From: Pogostemon cablin
Taxonomy: Eukaryota > Streptophyta > Magnoliopsida > Lamiales > Lamiaceae
DNA length: 64,000 nt
NCBI GenBank assembly: GCA_023678885.1
Contig: CM043012.1
Span: forward strand, 18,760,036-18,824,035
Direction of reading: 5' to 3'
Each line of letters begins with the position of its first letter. The stretch's first letter is position 1. The notes beneath the pieces are model-generated. The model was not told the DNA's origin and ran no database searches. It worked only from the letters and a program-made list of their open reading frames with translations. The position numbers were made by a program, and so were the translations under genes. Of the stretch, positions 21,200 to 32,083 are shown piece after piece.

Positions 21200-22942
21200 T
21201 TATGAATATTCATTATCTATCTCTTTCTTCAGTCTCTTCAAAAATTTAGGCCCAGCAGGATGAGAATTTACATAAGCGTTCACAAAATATTCATCTGAGC
21301 ATGACAAGAGAGTGCTTAAGGACAACTTTGGATGCACAACACGTTCATCTCTAAGCCATTTGTATGTTAAAAGTCTAAGTTTCAGTCTCTCCATAGTATA
21401 AGAAAGAACTTTTGGATGAGGGAGCAAATCTGACACCTTATAGCCCAAATCATTCACAAAAAACTTAATTTTTGCTTCAAGAACCTCACTGGACATGTTA
21501 AGAACTTGCGGACACGATTTGAGCATCTTTATGACTTCCTCGCGATCTAAGCCATTGTTCACTAAACAATCAAATCTCTCTTGAAGTTCCACTCCTTTGC
21601 CACGACAAGCTTTACAAGCCTTTTCCATAGACATTGAATTCTCTTCAAAGCCTAGGCTCAACAAAAACTGAGTTTTCAACATCCTAACTTTAACAACCCT
21701 TTTTTGATCTTCAATAGCTTCAACCTTAACACCACGGACCCAATTCTTTATTGTCATTGGGTCTTCCTTAATCATTTGGCAAATCCGTTGCTTGCCACAG
21801 TTCAATAAACTCGTTAAGCTATTCAAACGTTTGAGTTCACAAGTGCCCAGCAGTATCAAGTTTGAACGAACTATCTTACCTATATCATGGACATCCAAGT
21901 CTATCTCAACAAAAAAATTGTAGCAATTGAATAAATTATATGTGAACTTGGAAACTGGTAATTGAGGAAATTGAAGAAACATAGTTTGTACATCTCTCCG
22001 TGTTGATCCAAACTTCCACACTAACCCAACTAAGCTAAACGTGGCACGTCCAGAGCATTCGAGCAAAAGATTCGGATGCTCTGAAAACAGTTCTCCCACT
22101 TGCTTCTCACTCAACCCCAACTCACATAACAAGTACATGAGCCGAAGCATACATTTCCAATTGTAAGAATCCTTCACAGATATATTCGGCTCAAGCCAAA
22201 TATATTCAATCCCCAATCTCTTTAACTTTACAAGAAACTTAACAAACTCTTGATTAACAGTTCTCTCTGTCAAAAGAGATGGACTTGAGGAAACAATCTT
22301 GGCAACAAGAGACTGTCTTAAACCCAATTTCTCAAAAGATTGAAGCCTTGATTTCAAAACACCATAATCGTACCTAAACACCTCTGTAGCTTCTAAAAAA
22401 ATCTTCCCTATTCTATTCCTTTCGACACCATAGGTACACAAATCATAGTAATTCTCCAGCAACAATTCATCATCAGCTAAAAACATCAAATCTCTAGGAA
22501 GAAAGTGCTCATATTCACAAGGCTTCAACCCTATGCTTTCGAAGAACGGCTCAAATTCATTAACCGGATGGTACCTCAAAAACCGGGTAACTGAATGCTC
22601 AACTTCTGAACTATCCTTACTCAAATCCACTGTCTTCAACACTTTACGAAAAAATATAGGAGCATTCTTACTCATATTCTCAGCGTCCATTATACGAAGA
22701 CTCCTAGTTAAATGGAAATACTCTATTAAAGCAGCTTGAACTCGTTTTCTAACCGAAGGAGTTATTTTCACAAACTCACCAACACTTTCTCTACTTCTCA
22801 CACTAACAGCACTCTTTGCTCCATAAAATCTAAAGAACCCATTGACACAAAGATTGCTTTTTGGGGTTATATTACTTTGTGCGCCTGATATAGAAACCCA
22901 TTTGAGAACATGGGGAACTCTAAATCTCTGCAATCTGTTCAT
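21200..22942 (-). CDS. MTERF18: Mitochondrial-type mTERF protein, MTEF18/SHOT1-like
   Basis: A single open frame of 580 aa without introns. The N-terminus is rich in R, S and hydrophobic residues and poor in acids for its first 40 residues, fitting an organelle targeting peptide. The body carries repeated helical mTERF motifs with the signature proline and leucines, for example LGLSEKQVGELFSEHPNLLL, FGSTRRDVQTMFLQFPQLP and GLDREEVIKMLKSCPQVL. It ends with the LGYKVSDLLPHPKVLSY and RLLTYKWL region seen in plant mTERFs. These proteins bind organelle nucleic acid and affect transcription or RNA processing. Overall order and length fit the MTEF18/SHOT1 subgroup; exact orthology is inference. The start is the first in-frame ATG. 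A caulimovirid promoter module lies about 1 kb upstream in the same direction. Confidence 0.88.
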   Translation of the reverse strand: MNRLQRFRVPHVLKWVSISGAQSNITPKSNLCVNGFFRFYGAKSAVSVRSRESVGEFVKITPSVRKRVQAALIEYFHLTRSLRIMDAENMSKNAPIFFRKVLKTVDLSKDSSEVEHSVTRFLRYHPVNEFEPFFESIGLKPCEYEHFLPRDLMFLADDELLLENYYDLCTYGVERNRIGKIFLEATEVFRYDYGVLKSRLQSFEKLGLRQSLVAKIVSSSPSLLTERTVNQEFVKFLVKLKRLGIEYIWLEPNISVKDSYNWKCMLRLMYLLCELGLSEKQVGELFSEHPNLLLECSGRATFSLVGLVWKFGSTRRDVQTMFLQFPQLPVSKFTYNLFNCYNFFVEIDLDVHDIGKIVRSNLILLGTCELKRLNSLTSLLNCGKQRICQMIKEDPMTIKNWVRGVKVEAIEDQKRVVKVRMLKTQFLLSLGFEENSMSMEKACKACRGKGVELQERFDCLVNNGLDREEVIKMLKSCPQVLNMSSEVLEAKIKFFVNDLGYKVSDLLPHPKVLSYTMERLKLRLLTYKWLRDERVVHPKLSLSTLLSCSDEYFVNAYVNSHPAGPKFLKRLKKEIDNEYS

Positions 22943-23560
22943 CTTCCTAACTACAACTTGGACATGAATCAGGGGTGCGGGAAATTGAAGGAAGAAAGAT
23001 TGTGTTTACAGTACAGAGTTTCTCACCTTGATGAATTTTCTTGAAAACTGTTGGTTACAGAGCTTCAAGGGTTGTCTCTCGACGAAGGGTTGAAGGGGAA
23101 ATACTCCATATTTCCATTTCAGTAAAACCACAAAATAAAAAATAAGAGTTTATATTTATGGGCCGAGAAACCATCCCAAACAAACATATGGGCCTTAATT
23201 GGACATTCAAATTAAATTTAGGCCTTCGCTATCCACGTCTCTACTTTTACTTAATACAAATCCCAATTACTTTTTTCAATTTTGATCAAAATTTTACAAT
23301 TTTACTCTTAATGCCTCGAATTTTAAATACACCCACCAATACACCTCTTTCTCATACACTTCTAATCTTGACTCAATTTTGACCAGTCAAATTTTAATTA
23401 ACAGTTGACTAGAAATTTACAATTTTGCCATTTTTTTAATCCCTTTTCTTTTCCTTTTCTTTCCAAAACAGATATAGTTCATTACGACCATATCAGACTC
23501 ATCATGCTTCTGTACATTAATCAAACAACATTAATCTTATAACTGACCAACTTAAAACAG
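22943..23560 (-). promoter_or_regulatory. mTERF 5' region and junction with the viral insertion
   Basis: Sequence just upstream of the mTERF start codon; 23100-23560 is AT-rich with no motif that fixes a promoter. The boundary with the endogenous virus is somewhere near 23540-23580. Confidence 0.35.
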
Positions 23561-23801
23561 TAACAGTACATTTTTTGATCGTCAATCCACCGGGTATCCG
23601 TGAGGTTTTACAGCTGCTCTTCACAACCAACCACTCGCCCCGCAATGTGATGGTTCAATCCTGTTCCTTCAGCGGATCTCAGCACAACCTGGTTCGTTTT
23701 CTACACCGGGTGTACATGATGCTGCTACTGTTCTTGCATGAAAGTATGAAGATTAAAGTTGCCGAAAGAATGGAAGGCTACATGTGGGCAAAAGCCCAAG
23801 A

Positions 23802-23814
23802 TTATTTATTTATT
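23802..23814 (-). terminator. Viral polyadenylation signal AATAAATAAATAA
   Basis: Overlapping AATAAA hexamers lie about 150 nt downstream of the predicted transcript start, the spacing used by caulimovirids for their short terminally redundant RNA. Confidence 0.6.
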
Positions 23815-23990
23815 GAATGGAGAATTTATTACACACTCATCCTCACTGAACAAGAGGAGATAACTCCTTTAGCTACCTATTGTAGCTGCACTCATAACAC
23901 TCATACAAAGAAAATAAAAGAATACAATGTTTATTTTAGAAAGAGAAAACAGAGGGTGATGGTCGATGTCTTCTGCTTCATCATACTTCC

Positions 23991-24066
23991 TATTTATAGA
24001 GGCTTGTGGACTTCAAATTCGGATTCCAAAGCCTCCTAAGCTTTTGTGACGTCACTGCTTACGTCA
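23991..24066 (-). promoter_or_regulatory. Viral pregenomic promoter: as-1-like element plus TATA box
   Basis: The minus strand reads TGACGTAAGCAGTGACGTCA (24066-24047), two TGACG motifs in the arrangement of the CaMV 35S as-1 element, which binds TGA-type bZIP factors. About 47 bp downstream is TCTATAAATAGG (TATA box, from 24000). The predicted start is near 23965. This matches 35S-type promoter architecture. Confidence 0.85.
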
Positions 24067-24272
24067 CATATCTCGGGTGCATTCAGTAGCTGGTTGCCTT
24101 GGATGCTTTCTTTATTAACTGGATAGGTCCACTTCTTTTGGTCCCTTTAGTGGTTAGCTGGTCCCTCTTCATTGGATGCCCTTTTCTGGTCCATCCCTCT
24201 TTGCCTTTTGCAGAAATCACATGGATCCTTACCCCTTTGAAAAAGTCATCCGACTCTTGCTTTTTTGAAGAG

Positions 24273-25640
24273 TCATTTGTCTCTTTCCTTGGTGCCTGAA
24301 GATTCTCCAGGCTCTTGGGTAATCTGAAGAGATTTTATCTTCTTCTTTCCACGTGTCTCTTTTGGCGGTGGCTCAGCACTCCTGATCAGCCTTATGCCCA
24401 ATCTTATTCCTTTCCCAAATTCTGCTTCTGTTTGGGTGGAACAACTTGTGCATTCCTTGTTCGTCCATTGCCCAAAATGGACCATGTTGCAATATCTCTG
24501 ATGAGTTTGTTTACTCACCGGAATCTTGTTTCTCCAAACAAGTTCTTGTTTCTCTTGGAATGTCTTCTCCGCAAACCCTGTCTTCTTCCCTGTTAAAATA
24601 TTCAACAGGAATGACCCATTCAAAGACTTGTGCTCGAACTTGAATGTGAACTTCACCTCCACCATGGCTTTGATGCAGGCATACAGACCCCTTACTCTAC
24701 GTGTAGAGATTTGTTCCTCATAAAATGTAGAAACCAAGACTGGTTCCTTTCCAGAAGACTCCTTGATCTTATTTGATGCTGAAACATCGGGTCTTCTTAG
24801 CTTGATGAAATGAAAGGCCTCGTGGTTGTCTTTCCCTACTGGTTCTAGAGCCGCACTGGTGAAGTAAAGCTCCAGTACATCTCCTCTTGATAGAGTTGCG
24901 TTGTTCTCCCATGCCTTGAAAAATGTACTCCTCAGCCACTCGGGCAGTTTTGAAAGCTCTGAGAAACCTGGTGCAACAGTATATATTGAAGCCAGCGCTC
25001 CAAAGTCATACCATTGTTTCACATCATTTGGATTTGAGCCTTCTCGCATCCAAACTCGGGGATATTTCCCAGATATATCCACCCGGTATTTCTCCGGTCA
25101 GATTCCTTGTCTGGTGTTCAATTTCTCCCAGCTGGCCTGGTATTCCTGCCAATAAGAGAAATCAGCTAAGTTAATATCAACCTTAGCAGTGCCTGTCATA
25201 GGCCTAAGGTTGATCACTCCCTCTTTAACCCTAGAGGTGCTGGGTTGACTCGTCGACTCTAAATGTGACTCAAGGTCTTCAATTTTTCCTTCGACCAGTT
25301 CTTCTTTTAGAGGTTCCAATCTAGGACTCGTGCTAAGGGTACTTGAATCTCTTACTCCGGGTTTAGAGTCCCGTTCTCGACTACTCTTTTTTGTCAATTG
25401 CAATTGCTATCAACAGCCCAGAGAAGTGGCTCTCGTGTTGCTTTGAACAGACTTACGCCGTTTCGAATGCAGTCTCGCATACGATTAGACACTTTGGTCT
25501 GACCACTATCTTGTATTCTTCCAGCACGCCTTGCATTGAGTGCCAGACTCTTGAATTCCCTTTGGAGCAACTCAAGGTTGTCCATCAGGTGCCTTGATAC
25601 AGTCAAGATGGAGTCTATTTCAGCTCCTTCCAACTCTCGT
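24273..25640 (-). pseudogene. Last caulimovirid ORF (transactivator/inclusion-body position)
   Basis: 25403-24273 is one frame interrupted by a single TGA at about 25098. A preceding frame (25633-25394) joins after a frameshift. It encodes an acidic/serine-rich N-terminal part, a central folded-looking region (VWMREGSNPNDVKQWYDFG, then LPEWLRSTFFKAW) and a lysine-rich C-terminus. The position between RNase H and the promoter is that of the translational transactivator in caulimovirids. I do not recognise conserved transactivator residues, so the name is by position only. Confidence 0.55.
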
Positions 25641-25748
25641 CAGGAAATCTGCCAAAACATTATCAACAGATTTAATAATGACAATGTTAAAATCATAATA
25701 TTGGCATTTTGCTTGCCATCTTAATAGTCTAGCCTTTTCAAGTTTAGA

Positions 25749-26075
25749 TTAAATTTTATTCTTTAAAAAGGCTTTGACGCTTGTGTTATCAATTTTAAGG
25801 ATGAATTTCTTCGCGAGAAGAAATAGCGACCATTTTTTGAACGTCTTTCGAACCGCAAAGAACTCCTTTTCATTAATGTGCCACCTATTTGCTTTATTCT
25901 CCGTAAAGAGTTCGCTATAGTATCTGCATGACACTTCTCCTTCGAGTGTGGACTTTATAAGAACTGCAGCCCACCAATGGTCACTGACATCTGTGTAAAG
26001 TACCAGTTCATCTTCATCATTTGGTATTGCCAACTTGGGGAGTTTCTTGCAAACATCCTTTAGTTGTTTAACCAT
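25749..26075 (-). pseudogene. Caulimovirid RNase H N-terminal part
   Basis: 108 open codons, beginning with the connection KLPKLAIPNDEDELVLYTDV, which carries the first catalytic aspartate. WHINEKEFFAV (catalytic glutamate) and LKIDNTSVKAFL (catalytic aspartate) follow. It is one frame away from the RT across 26075-26249. Confidence 0.88.
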
Positions 26076-26248
26076 TGCTCGGTGTGATTCCTCCCATTTG
26101 AATTCAGCATCCTTTTACAACAGAGGACTAAACACCTTCCTGTATTGCGCCAGATTGTTGATGAACATTCCAGCAAAGTTAACCATTCCTAAGAAGTTTT
26201 GGAGTTGCTTCTTATCTTTGAAATCTTCAAGAAATCTTTGAACTTTTT

Positions 26249-26881
26249 CTACAATGTGTGGTTGTAGAATAATTCCAGATCATCGATCTCAACTCCAAGA
26301 AACTTGATCTGCCTTGTTGCAATTACTGCCTTCTTTTCAGAAAGCACTAATCCCTCTTTGTGACATGCTTTTGAAAATATTTCCAGATGCACTAAATGCT
26401 CATTCATGTTCTTTGAGGCTATGAGGATATCATCCACATAAACAAACATGAATGAGAAATAATCTTTGAAAATATTATCCATCTTCCTTTGGTATATCTG
26501 GGGTGCGTTTGCCAAGCCCATGGGCATGACATTCCAAATATAATAGTCTTGTGGTGTGGAGAAGACTGTGAACTTCTTGCTCCCTTCTTCCATCATAATC
26601 TGGTAGAACCCAGATTTGCAATCGAACTTTGAGAATACCTTGGCATTCTTGATACAGTTGACCAAGTGTTCTCTACTTGGTATGTAGTACCTATCGAATT
26701 CCAAAATGTTGTTGATCCCTTTGTAGTTAATCACAAGTCTCGACTTTCCCCGCTTGACTTCTTCATGATTTCGAACTAGAAATCCTGGACTGCTGTATGG
26801 AGATATTCCTGGTGATATCAACTTAAGGTCCAGATGTTCCTTAAGTATTAGCTGCATATCCTTTCGATCACCTTGGTTCAT
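26249..26881 (-). pseudogene. Caulimovirid reverse transcriptase core
   Basis: 210 open codons with RT motifs in order: SPYSSPGFLV, KSRLVINYKGIN, FSKFDCKSGFYQI, PMGLANAPQIYQR and the catalytic FVYVDDILIAS box near residue 150, then KIKFLGVEID-like text (QIKFLGVEID). YVDDILIAS and FDCKSG are typical of Caulimoviridae. The catalytic YVDD is intact, but the frame is closed on both sides by stops. Confidence 0.93.
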
Positions 26882-27241
26882 CAGGATAGGTTTATATCTT
26901 ACGAACTTATGCTCCTTTCATTCTTTCACTTTGAGTGAGGCTTTGAGCTAGTTCTTGTCCCACCAGGCTAGAGGATCTTTATTGAAGTTCCTCTGTATCT
27001 TCTTTTTGACGTCCTTCAAAGATGTTTGCTCTTCGATTGTGACGTCTTTCTGTAGACTTTCTCCCAAGCTTGCTTTGAAAAGGTTAATTGTATTTTCTTT
27101 TAGTTTCTCCATCTTCCATCCTCATATAGTCTCGGTTCTCATCTGAAGGACTATTTTGCTATATCTTCTTCAATCATTCATCTTTGGATGGCTAAGTTTT
27201 CCTTCATCACCACACTTGCTGCGAAATCTGATTGGCATTTT

Positions 27242-27680
27242 TCATTGAAATGCATAACGCAGTCTTGGTGCGATGATCTTATGTTCATAAAAGGTTGTGA
27301 AGATAAGTCTCTTTGTTGCGTTTTCTTGGGTAAAACGCTTGAATGTCTGTAGAAAATTATTTCCTAACAAAATATCTGCTCCGGTATCGTGAAAATATAT
27401 CGGTGGAGTTTTCACTTTGTACCATGAGGTACGATCTGCTCCTCCGATCATGATTTCCGCCTGCTTGATTCCTCTGTTAAGGATTAACACCCTTTGTGAG
27501 AAATCTTTTCCGAGTACTGTCGGCAATTCTTCACCTGAGTCTTTCGGAAAGACTCATTCTTTTGCTGTGCAGATCCCGACTCCAGAATCAATATATGCCG
27601 CAAAATATTCTGCACGATGTTCCTTATATATCATCCCTACGGTGATATATATCGAAAATGGACTTGTGGCCATGGGTAGA
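27242..27680 (-). pseudogene. Caulimovirid aspartic protease remnant
   Basis: A frame ending with a stop at about 27550 contains AAYIDSGVGICTAK, with the catalytic D-S-G triad of retroviral-type proteases. The next frame (27526-27242) contains YFHDTGADILLGNNFLQTF, the conserved C-terminal ILLGNNF block. A frameshift lies between them. Confidence 0.8.
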
Positions 27681-28054
27681 TCAGAGCTTAAAAACTCGAG
27701 CCTCTACTAGTAGACTTTGTATCTTTTTCCCTTGACCGTAAACTCCATTCCATCTTGTAGTCTTTCCTAAGGTTTATGATCCTCGAGAAACTCCAATCAT
27801 AGTACTAGTTGTTCTAGGAATCTTCCTGCAACTCCTTCGATTATCAGCTCTAGATCGCCGAGTTTGAACTGTCCTTGGTATCTCCCAGTTGTTAGTTGTT
27901 GGAGATAATACAAGACATCACAAGGAATAGAGTTTTCCTTTTTAGTGATATCGAATATTACTTCGACTCCTCTCCATCCTTATGGGCATTTTAGTTCACC
28001 TTTAGTCGTGAATTTTTCCAGTTTCTGGATCACCTCCATGATTGGTTTCTTTCC

Positions 28055-28480
28055 TCATTTATCGCTGATCATTCTATTTTCTTGGAAAGAAATTATTCTT
28101 TGCTCGAACCTGAGGCTGTTTTGTCTGCTCCAGATTGGCTTATCTTTGATCCGCAAATTCATATCGTGAATTGGCGGTAGCTCCATTATCTCTGGCCTAG
28201 TTGCACATGCAACTTTCTCGAACACTTCAGGTATCTCAATATACTCCTTCATTTGGAATAGATCTGAATGATGAGTGTTGGAGAGGGCATACGAGATACA
28301 GTATGTGATAGAGTAAGGCCTGTTCTCTTCCTTCATCAAGTCTTTGTTTTTGAAATTTTGATGAAGGGTAAGTGCCCTGTTGAAATCTCGGTCTTTCAGA
28401 TTATACGCGATCCTTGGATAAATGTAGGATGCTACTTTTCCTGCGTACAGATTTCCCGAAAGTCCTCCTGAGCATGCTTC
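28055..28480 (-). pseudogene. Caulimovirid movement protein remnant
   Basis: Minus-strand blocks ASYIYPRIAYNL, RPYSITYCISYALSNTHHS and the following acidic-proline segment match the pattern of 30K-type movement proteins of Caulimoviridae (IYPRI...Y.L and YALSN.HHS). Upstream, 28480-28560 contains several stops. The fragment lies between the coat and protease regions, as expected. Confidence 0.75.
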
Positions 28481-28559
28481 TCTTGTGCCTAAGACATAGT
28501 CTTAGACATCCTCTCAGGGAGTTTATTTAGTTCCTTCTTGATTCTTCATAGGGAACCAG

Positions 28560-29852
28560 TTACATCTCCATCATATTTCCTGTGAGCTCCATTGGGATGA
28601 AAATTTCCCCTTCGGTCACTTTGTATATGATGTTGTGTTTTCTTTTTTTGAAGCTTGGAAAGAATTTGTCCAGCCTTCCTACGGTGAATCCATCGTATAG
28701 GTTGAGCCTTGGATCCTTCTTCATGATTCTCATAAGGGCTTTATGAGAAATGAATGTCTGGGAAAAGAATCCTGACATATCTTCTTGCATCTCTTTCCTG
28801 AAGATTTCCTCTTCACTCCGACTCATCTTCAGAAGACTCATCTTGGCTGAAAATTCTTCCTCATAGATGCTCTCGTTTGAGGGTATATCTTCGAATTGAT
28901 ATATCTGTACTAGATCTTGGAAGTAAACAGCTTCCTCCATTTCTGGAGTGGTTTCGAACTGTCGTACTCCCCGCTTCTGGTTTTCTGGGCAATCTAGTGA
29001 GAAATGCACTCTTGCTCCACACGTGTAGCAGTTGCAATCTTTGAATCTTTCATTGACCCGTGTGGCCGCTCTTCGGAATGTTTTTCTTGTGGGATTTCTT
29101 CCTGTACTCCTCTGGTTTGACCCTGAGGATGATACTTGACTCCTTGAACTCCACCTTGATGGTCCAGATCCCTGCCCTGATTTATAGCTCTGGGCCTTTT
29201 GTTTAGACCAAAATGATCTTGGTCTTCTTGATCTCCATCCTCCGCTCCTTTGATTGTAAGGATGACTCTTCTTCATCCTTTTCTGCTTCTTTGGGTTTCT
29301 TCCAATGATAGTTGGAAGATCATTGCTTTCGCAACATAAAGGGCCTGTCTTGTTGATTCCCCTTAATCTCTTGTAATTCTTGTGTAGTGCTGCTTGATGA
29401 CACCACTCTGCAATCTTGGCAAATAATAGGTGGAATACTTCTTCCTCCTTGACCTTCGACTTCCATCTGTACTCTGTGAAGAGTTTGATGTATTCATCTA
29501 CATGACAGATATCAAGTAGTTCCAAACTGTATAGGACATTCATATACTTCTTCTTCTTTTCTTCTTTCATTCCTTCGAAGTAACCTACTTCGATGAAGTG
29601 GATCTTGAAGATCTTGGCCATTCGATCTACAATGTTGCCTAGATCTTCGTCTTCCATGGTTTCCTTCTTGACTTCATCTGAGAGCTCCTCCCAGACGCAT
29701 TTTACTGATCGTTCCAGGCTCATAGTTAGGAACCTTATGAACCCTTCTTTGTCCAACTCCAATGCGCCACCTGCGATCTTCATGGCATTTGTCCATTCAT
29801 CGATCAAAGCTTCTCTATTCTTGAAGTCTAGAGTGTCGAGGTTCAAGATCAA
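28560..29852 (-). pseudogene. Caulimovirid coat protein region with zinc finger, running into the movement protein
   Basis: The longest surviving viral frame, 430 aa. Capsid-like helical sequence occupies the first ~170 residues. A very basic, R/S/Q-rich stretch follows, then the caulimovirid coat zinc finger CNCYTCGARVHFSLDC (CxCxxCxxxxHxxxxC) at about residue 275. An acidic tail comes next (about residues 290-350). The last ~70 residues resemble the start of the movement protein, suggesting a coat-movement polyprotein as in cavemoviruses. A stop at 28560 separates it from the remaining movement-protein sequence. Confidence 0.85.
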
Positions 29853-29912
29853 CCCGTATGGATTTATCGGTTCAAGGTGAGACTGACCATATGGGGTGTT
29901 GTGTATATTAGA

Positions 29913-30997
29913 TCATCGAACTCGGCTTGCTCCTATTGACATTCCAATTGCCTTCATTTTGAAGTTTCCTGTTTGTTGGGATGTCTCTTCTTGTCTTGTC
30001 CCATGGACTCCGTGTGATCCAGAAGTTCCTTCATCTTGGCTTCGATCCTGTTGTGTCTGATGAAACTTGGGACTGTTGTTGAGAACTTGATGCTTCTTCA
30101 ACATTCATTTTTAGATCTACAATTGATAGTCCTTGGAATGACTCATATAGATCTTGTAGGTCTTCAAGGTTTGCTCTTTCCATCCGGGGATGTGGATTCT
30201 CCTCGAAGGATAACAATCATCTTCTCGCTTTCGGATTTTGGCCTTGTGACCTCCGTCGTCTTTTCTTTTTGATGTAAAAGGGGTTCTTGTCACCTTGGTC
30301 TCCAAGGCCTTTACTTGTTCTGTCAACTTCGCGATGAGGTCGAGTTACTTGTTCTGCAACTTTTCCACCTTATCCATCTTAAGGCTGATTTCAAACATCA
30401 TCTTGGACATGCTCTGGCAATATTCTCTAAAGAATCTCACCGTATTCTGCAATTCTCTAAGATCTTGGTTTATCTTAGAGTTATCGGCCTCGGTTTCCTT
30501 CCACTCCGTCATTCGTCCCAGTATGCGAAGTGATAGGGCTTGCAGATCTCTCTTGGGCCCTGGTTGGGGCGTTTTCTCCATTGTCTGTGTTTGGGGACAC
30601 TTCCATGGATCTCGGTGAAAATTTGAATTTCTACGATGTTTCTTGATACTTCTTTCGAGTATCTTATCTGCATCTGGCATAGTTCCTCCAAAGATTCTTC
30701 CTCGGTGTGGTTGGCACGAATGTTGGTCAACTCTCTCCTTTGGTTTATGTCTTCATACCATCGGTCGGAATCTTCGTCTCTCTTTTCCGTAATTTGTCTA
30801 TACAACACACAATAATATTGTTGCATAGAGCTGCTTGTTTCGTCATAATTAACAGGCCAGTAGTCCCTGTTACTCCAGCTTTGAACAGGGCTGATAGTCC
30901 TGTTACTCTCGGATGTCGAACTTTCGTTCGGATCCATATATCTTGAAACTCTCCTCTCATTAAGTGATATGAGTTTATAATAAATTTTTCCATTCAT
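29913..30997 (-). pseudogene. Caulimovirid first ORF, coiled-coil protein, broken
   Basis: Coding character from an ATG at about 30997 (or the MDPNESS start near 30937) continues across three frames to about 29913. The middle section (about 30345-30530) has heptad-like leucine/isoleucine spacing, as expected for a coiled coil, followed by a basic segment. It sits directly after the primer-binding site. Caulimovirids often encode a virion-associated or unknown protein here; its role is inferred from position. At least two frameshifts and several stops interrupt it. Confidence 0.6.
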
Positions 30998-31012
30998 AAA
31001 TAAATAAACCTA

Positions 31013-31025
31013 GGCTCTAATACCA
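31013..31025 (-). other. tRNA-Met primer-binding site of the caulimovirid
   Basis: The minus strand reads TGGTATTAGAGCC, one mismatch from the TGGTATCAGAGCC complement of the initiator tRNA-Met 3' end used by Caulimoviridae. It marks the start of the integrated copy. Confidence 0.85.
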
Positions 31026-32083
31026 TTTTGAGATCGAAAACCGAATGAAAATAGGGATTAAATGCTTTAATAATCATGATGGCAGTTCTGTAATTTTTTA
31101 GAAATTTTCAGCCCTCAATTTTGACTTTTTGGTTCAAACGTTGACTTTTTAACTTTTGGGTGTATTAAGTAAAATATGGGTGTATTGTGTAATGGCATAT
31201 TTGTAATTTTCTTAAAATTAAAAGGATAATTTTGAAATTTCAGCAAAAATTGACCTTTGACTTGGTGTATTAGGTAAAATGAGGGGTGTGGTTAGTACAT
31301 ACCTTAAATTTATTTATCCAATAAGGCCTCTTCAAACTTCACAGGTCACACAACCAATTTCCTTTTTTTTTTTGGTTAAAATTATATATATTTTAATTTT
31401 ATTTTTAATAAAATAAATTAAATATCTACTAATAAATTTTATTTTATTTTGTTCAAGTATTTTTAATACACCTATAAAACTCATTTATGTCAATATTACT
31501 GTACTAGTTTTGAAAGAGTCCAACTAGCCAGGAATTAGCAGATAATTATCAGTAAATTTTGCACATTACTTTAGTAGAATTTCAGATATTAGTGCTTCTG
31601 CTTGTCTGTTTAACTATGTATTTATATATATAGTCATCTAATATTAAATACAAGATGACAGAATAAATTGGATTTGAATAGTCAATCCTCATAACAGCTG
31701 CAAGTTACTGTATCATAAATATGCTCATATTCCACCATTTACATCATATTACACGTATAACAAGGCTATCATTTGAAATAAAAGATGTCATAGTTTCTGG
31801 AGGAGATGAATTCATGAGAAATTTGGATGCTAAAAATTCAACTCCATGTTCAAAACCAACTGAATCTCTGACGAACCATAGAAATAGAAACAGAAAAAGT
31901 AAGACAAAATCGAAGAACGCATCTGTCGAATAATGCATCCATGTACAAAATGATTACAGAAGTAAAAGAGTTTGATTGACTAAAGACTCAACAAACTTTT
32001 TCATATTACATGAATTCTTGACTAAAACAAGGATGTCTTGTCCCATTGGTGTTTAGCTTATGTTTGAGGGAAACAGCATATCA
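31026..32083. other. Intergenic plus probable 3' UTR of the MYB-CC gene
   Basis: AT-rich. The small plus-strand frame at 31721-31933 has no recognisable domain. The 3' UTR of the minus-strand MYB-CC gene must lie at its right edge. Confidence 0.4.

Larger units (their letters stand above)
23560..31025 (-). mobile_element. Endogenous caulimovirid (pararetrovirus), nearly full length, non-functional
   Basis: About 7.5 kb, a normal genome length for Caulimoviridae, on the minus strand. Order from the right: tRNA-Met primer-binding site, coiled-coil ORF, coat protein with zinc finger, movement protein, aspartic protease, reverse transcriptase, RNase H, last ORF, then a pregenomic-type promoter and polyadenylation signals. 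There is no integrase and no LTR. Every ORF is broken by stops or frameshifts, so the copy is dead. The linear copy opens at the primer-binding site and closes in the leader, as expected if a viral DNA linearised at its primer gap was inserted. The order is most like cavemovirus/solendovirus-type genomes, but genus is uncertain. Confidence 0.92.

Noticed and set aside
23575..24039. 154-codon plus-strand frame
   Set aside because: It runs antisense through the viral promoter, poly-A signal and leader and has no recognisable motif.
24315..24723. Overlapping plus-strand frames of 65-93 codons
   Set aside because: Shadows of the last caulimovirid ORF on the minus strand.
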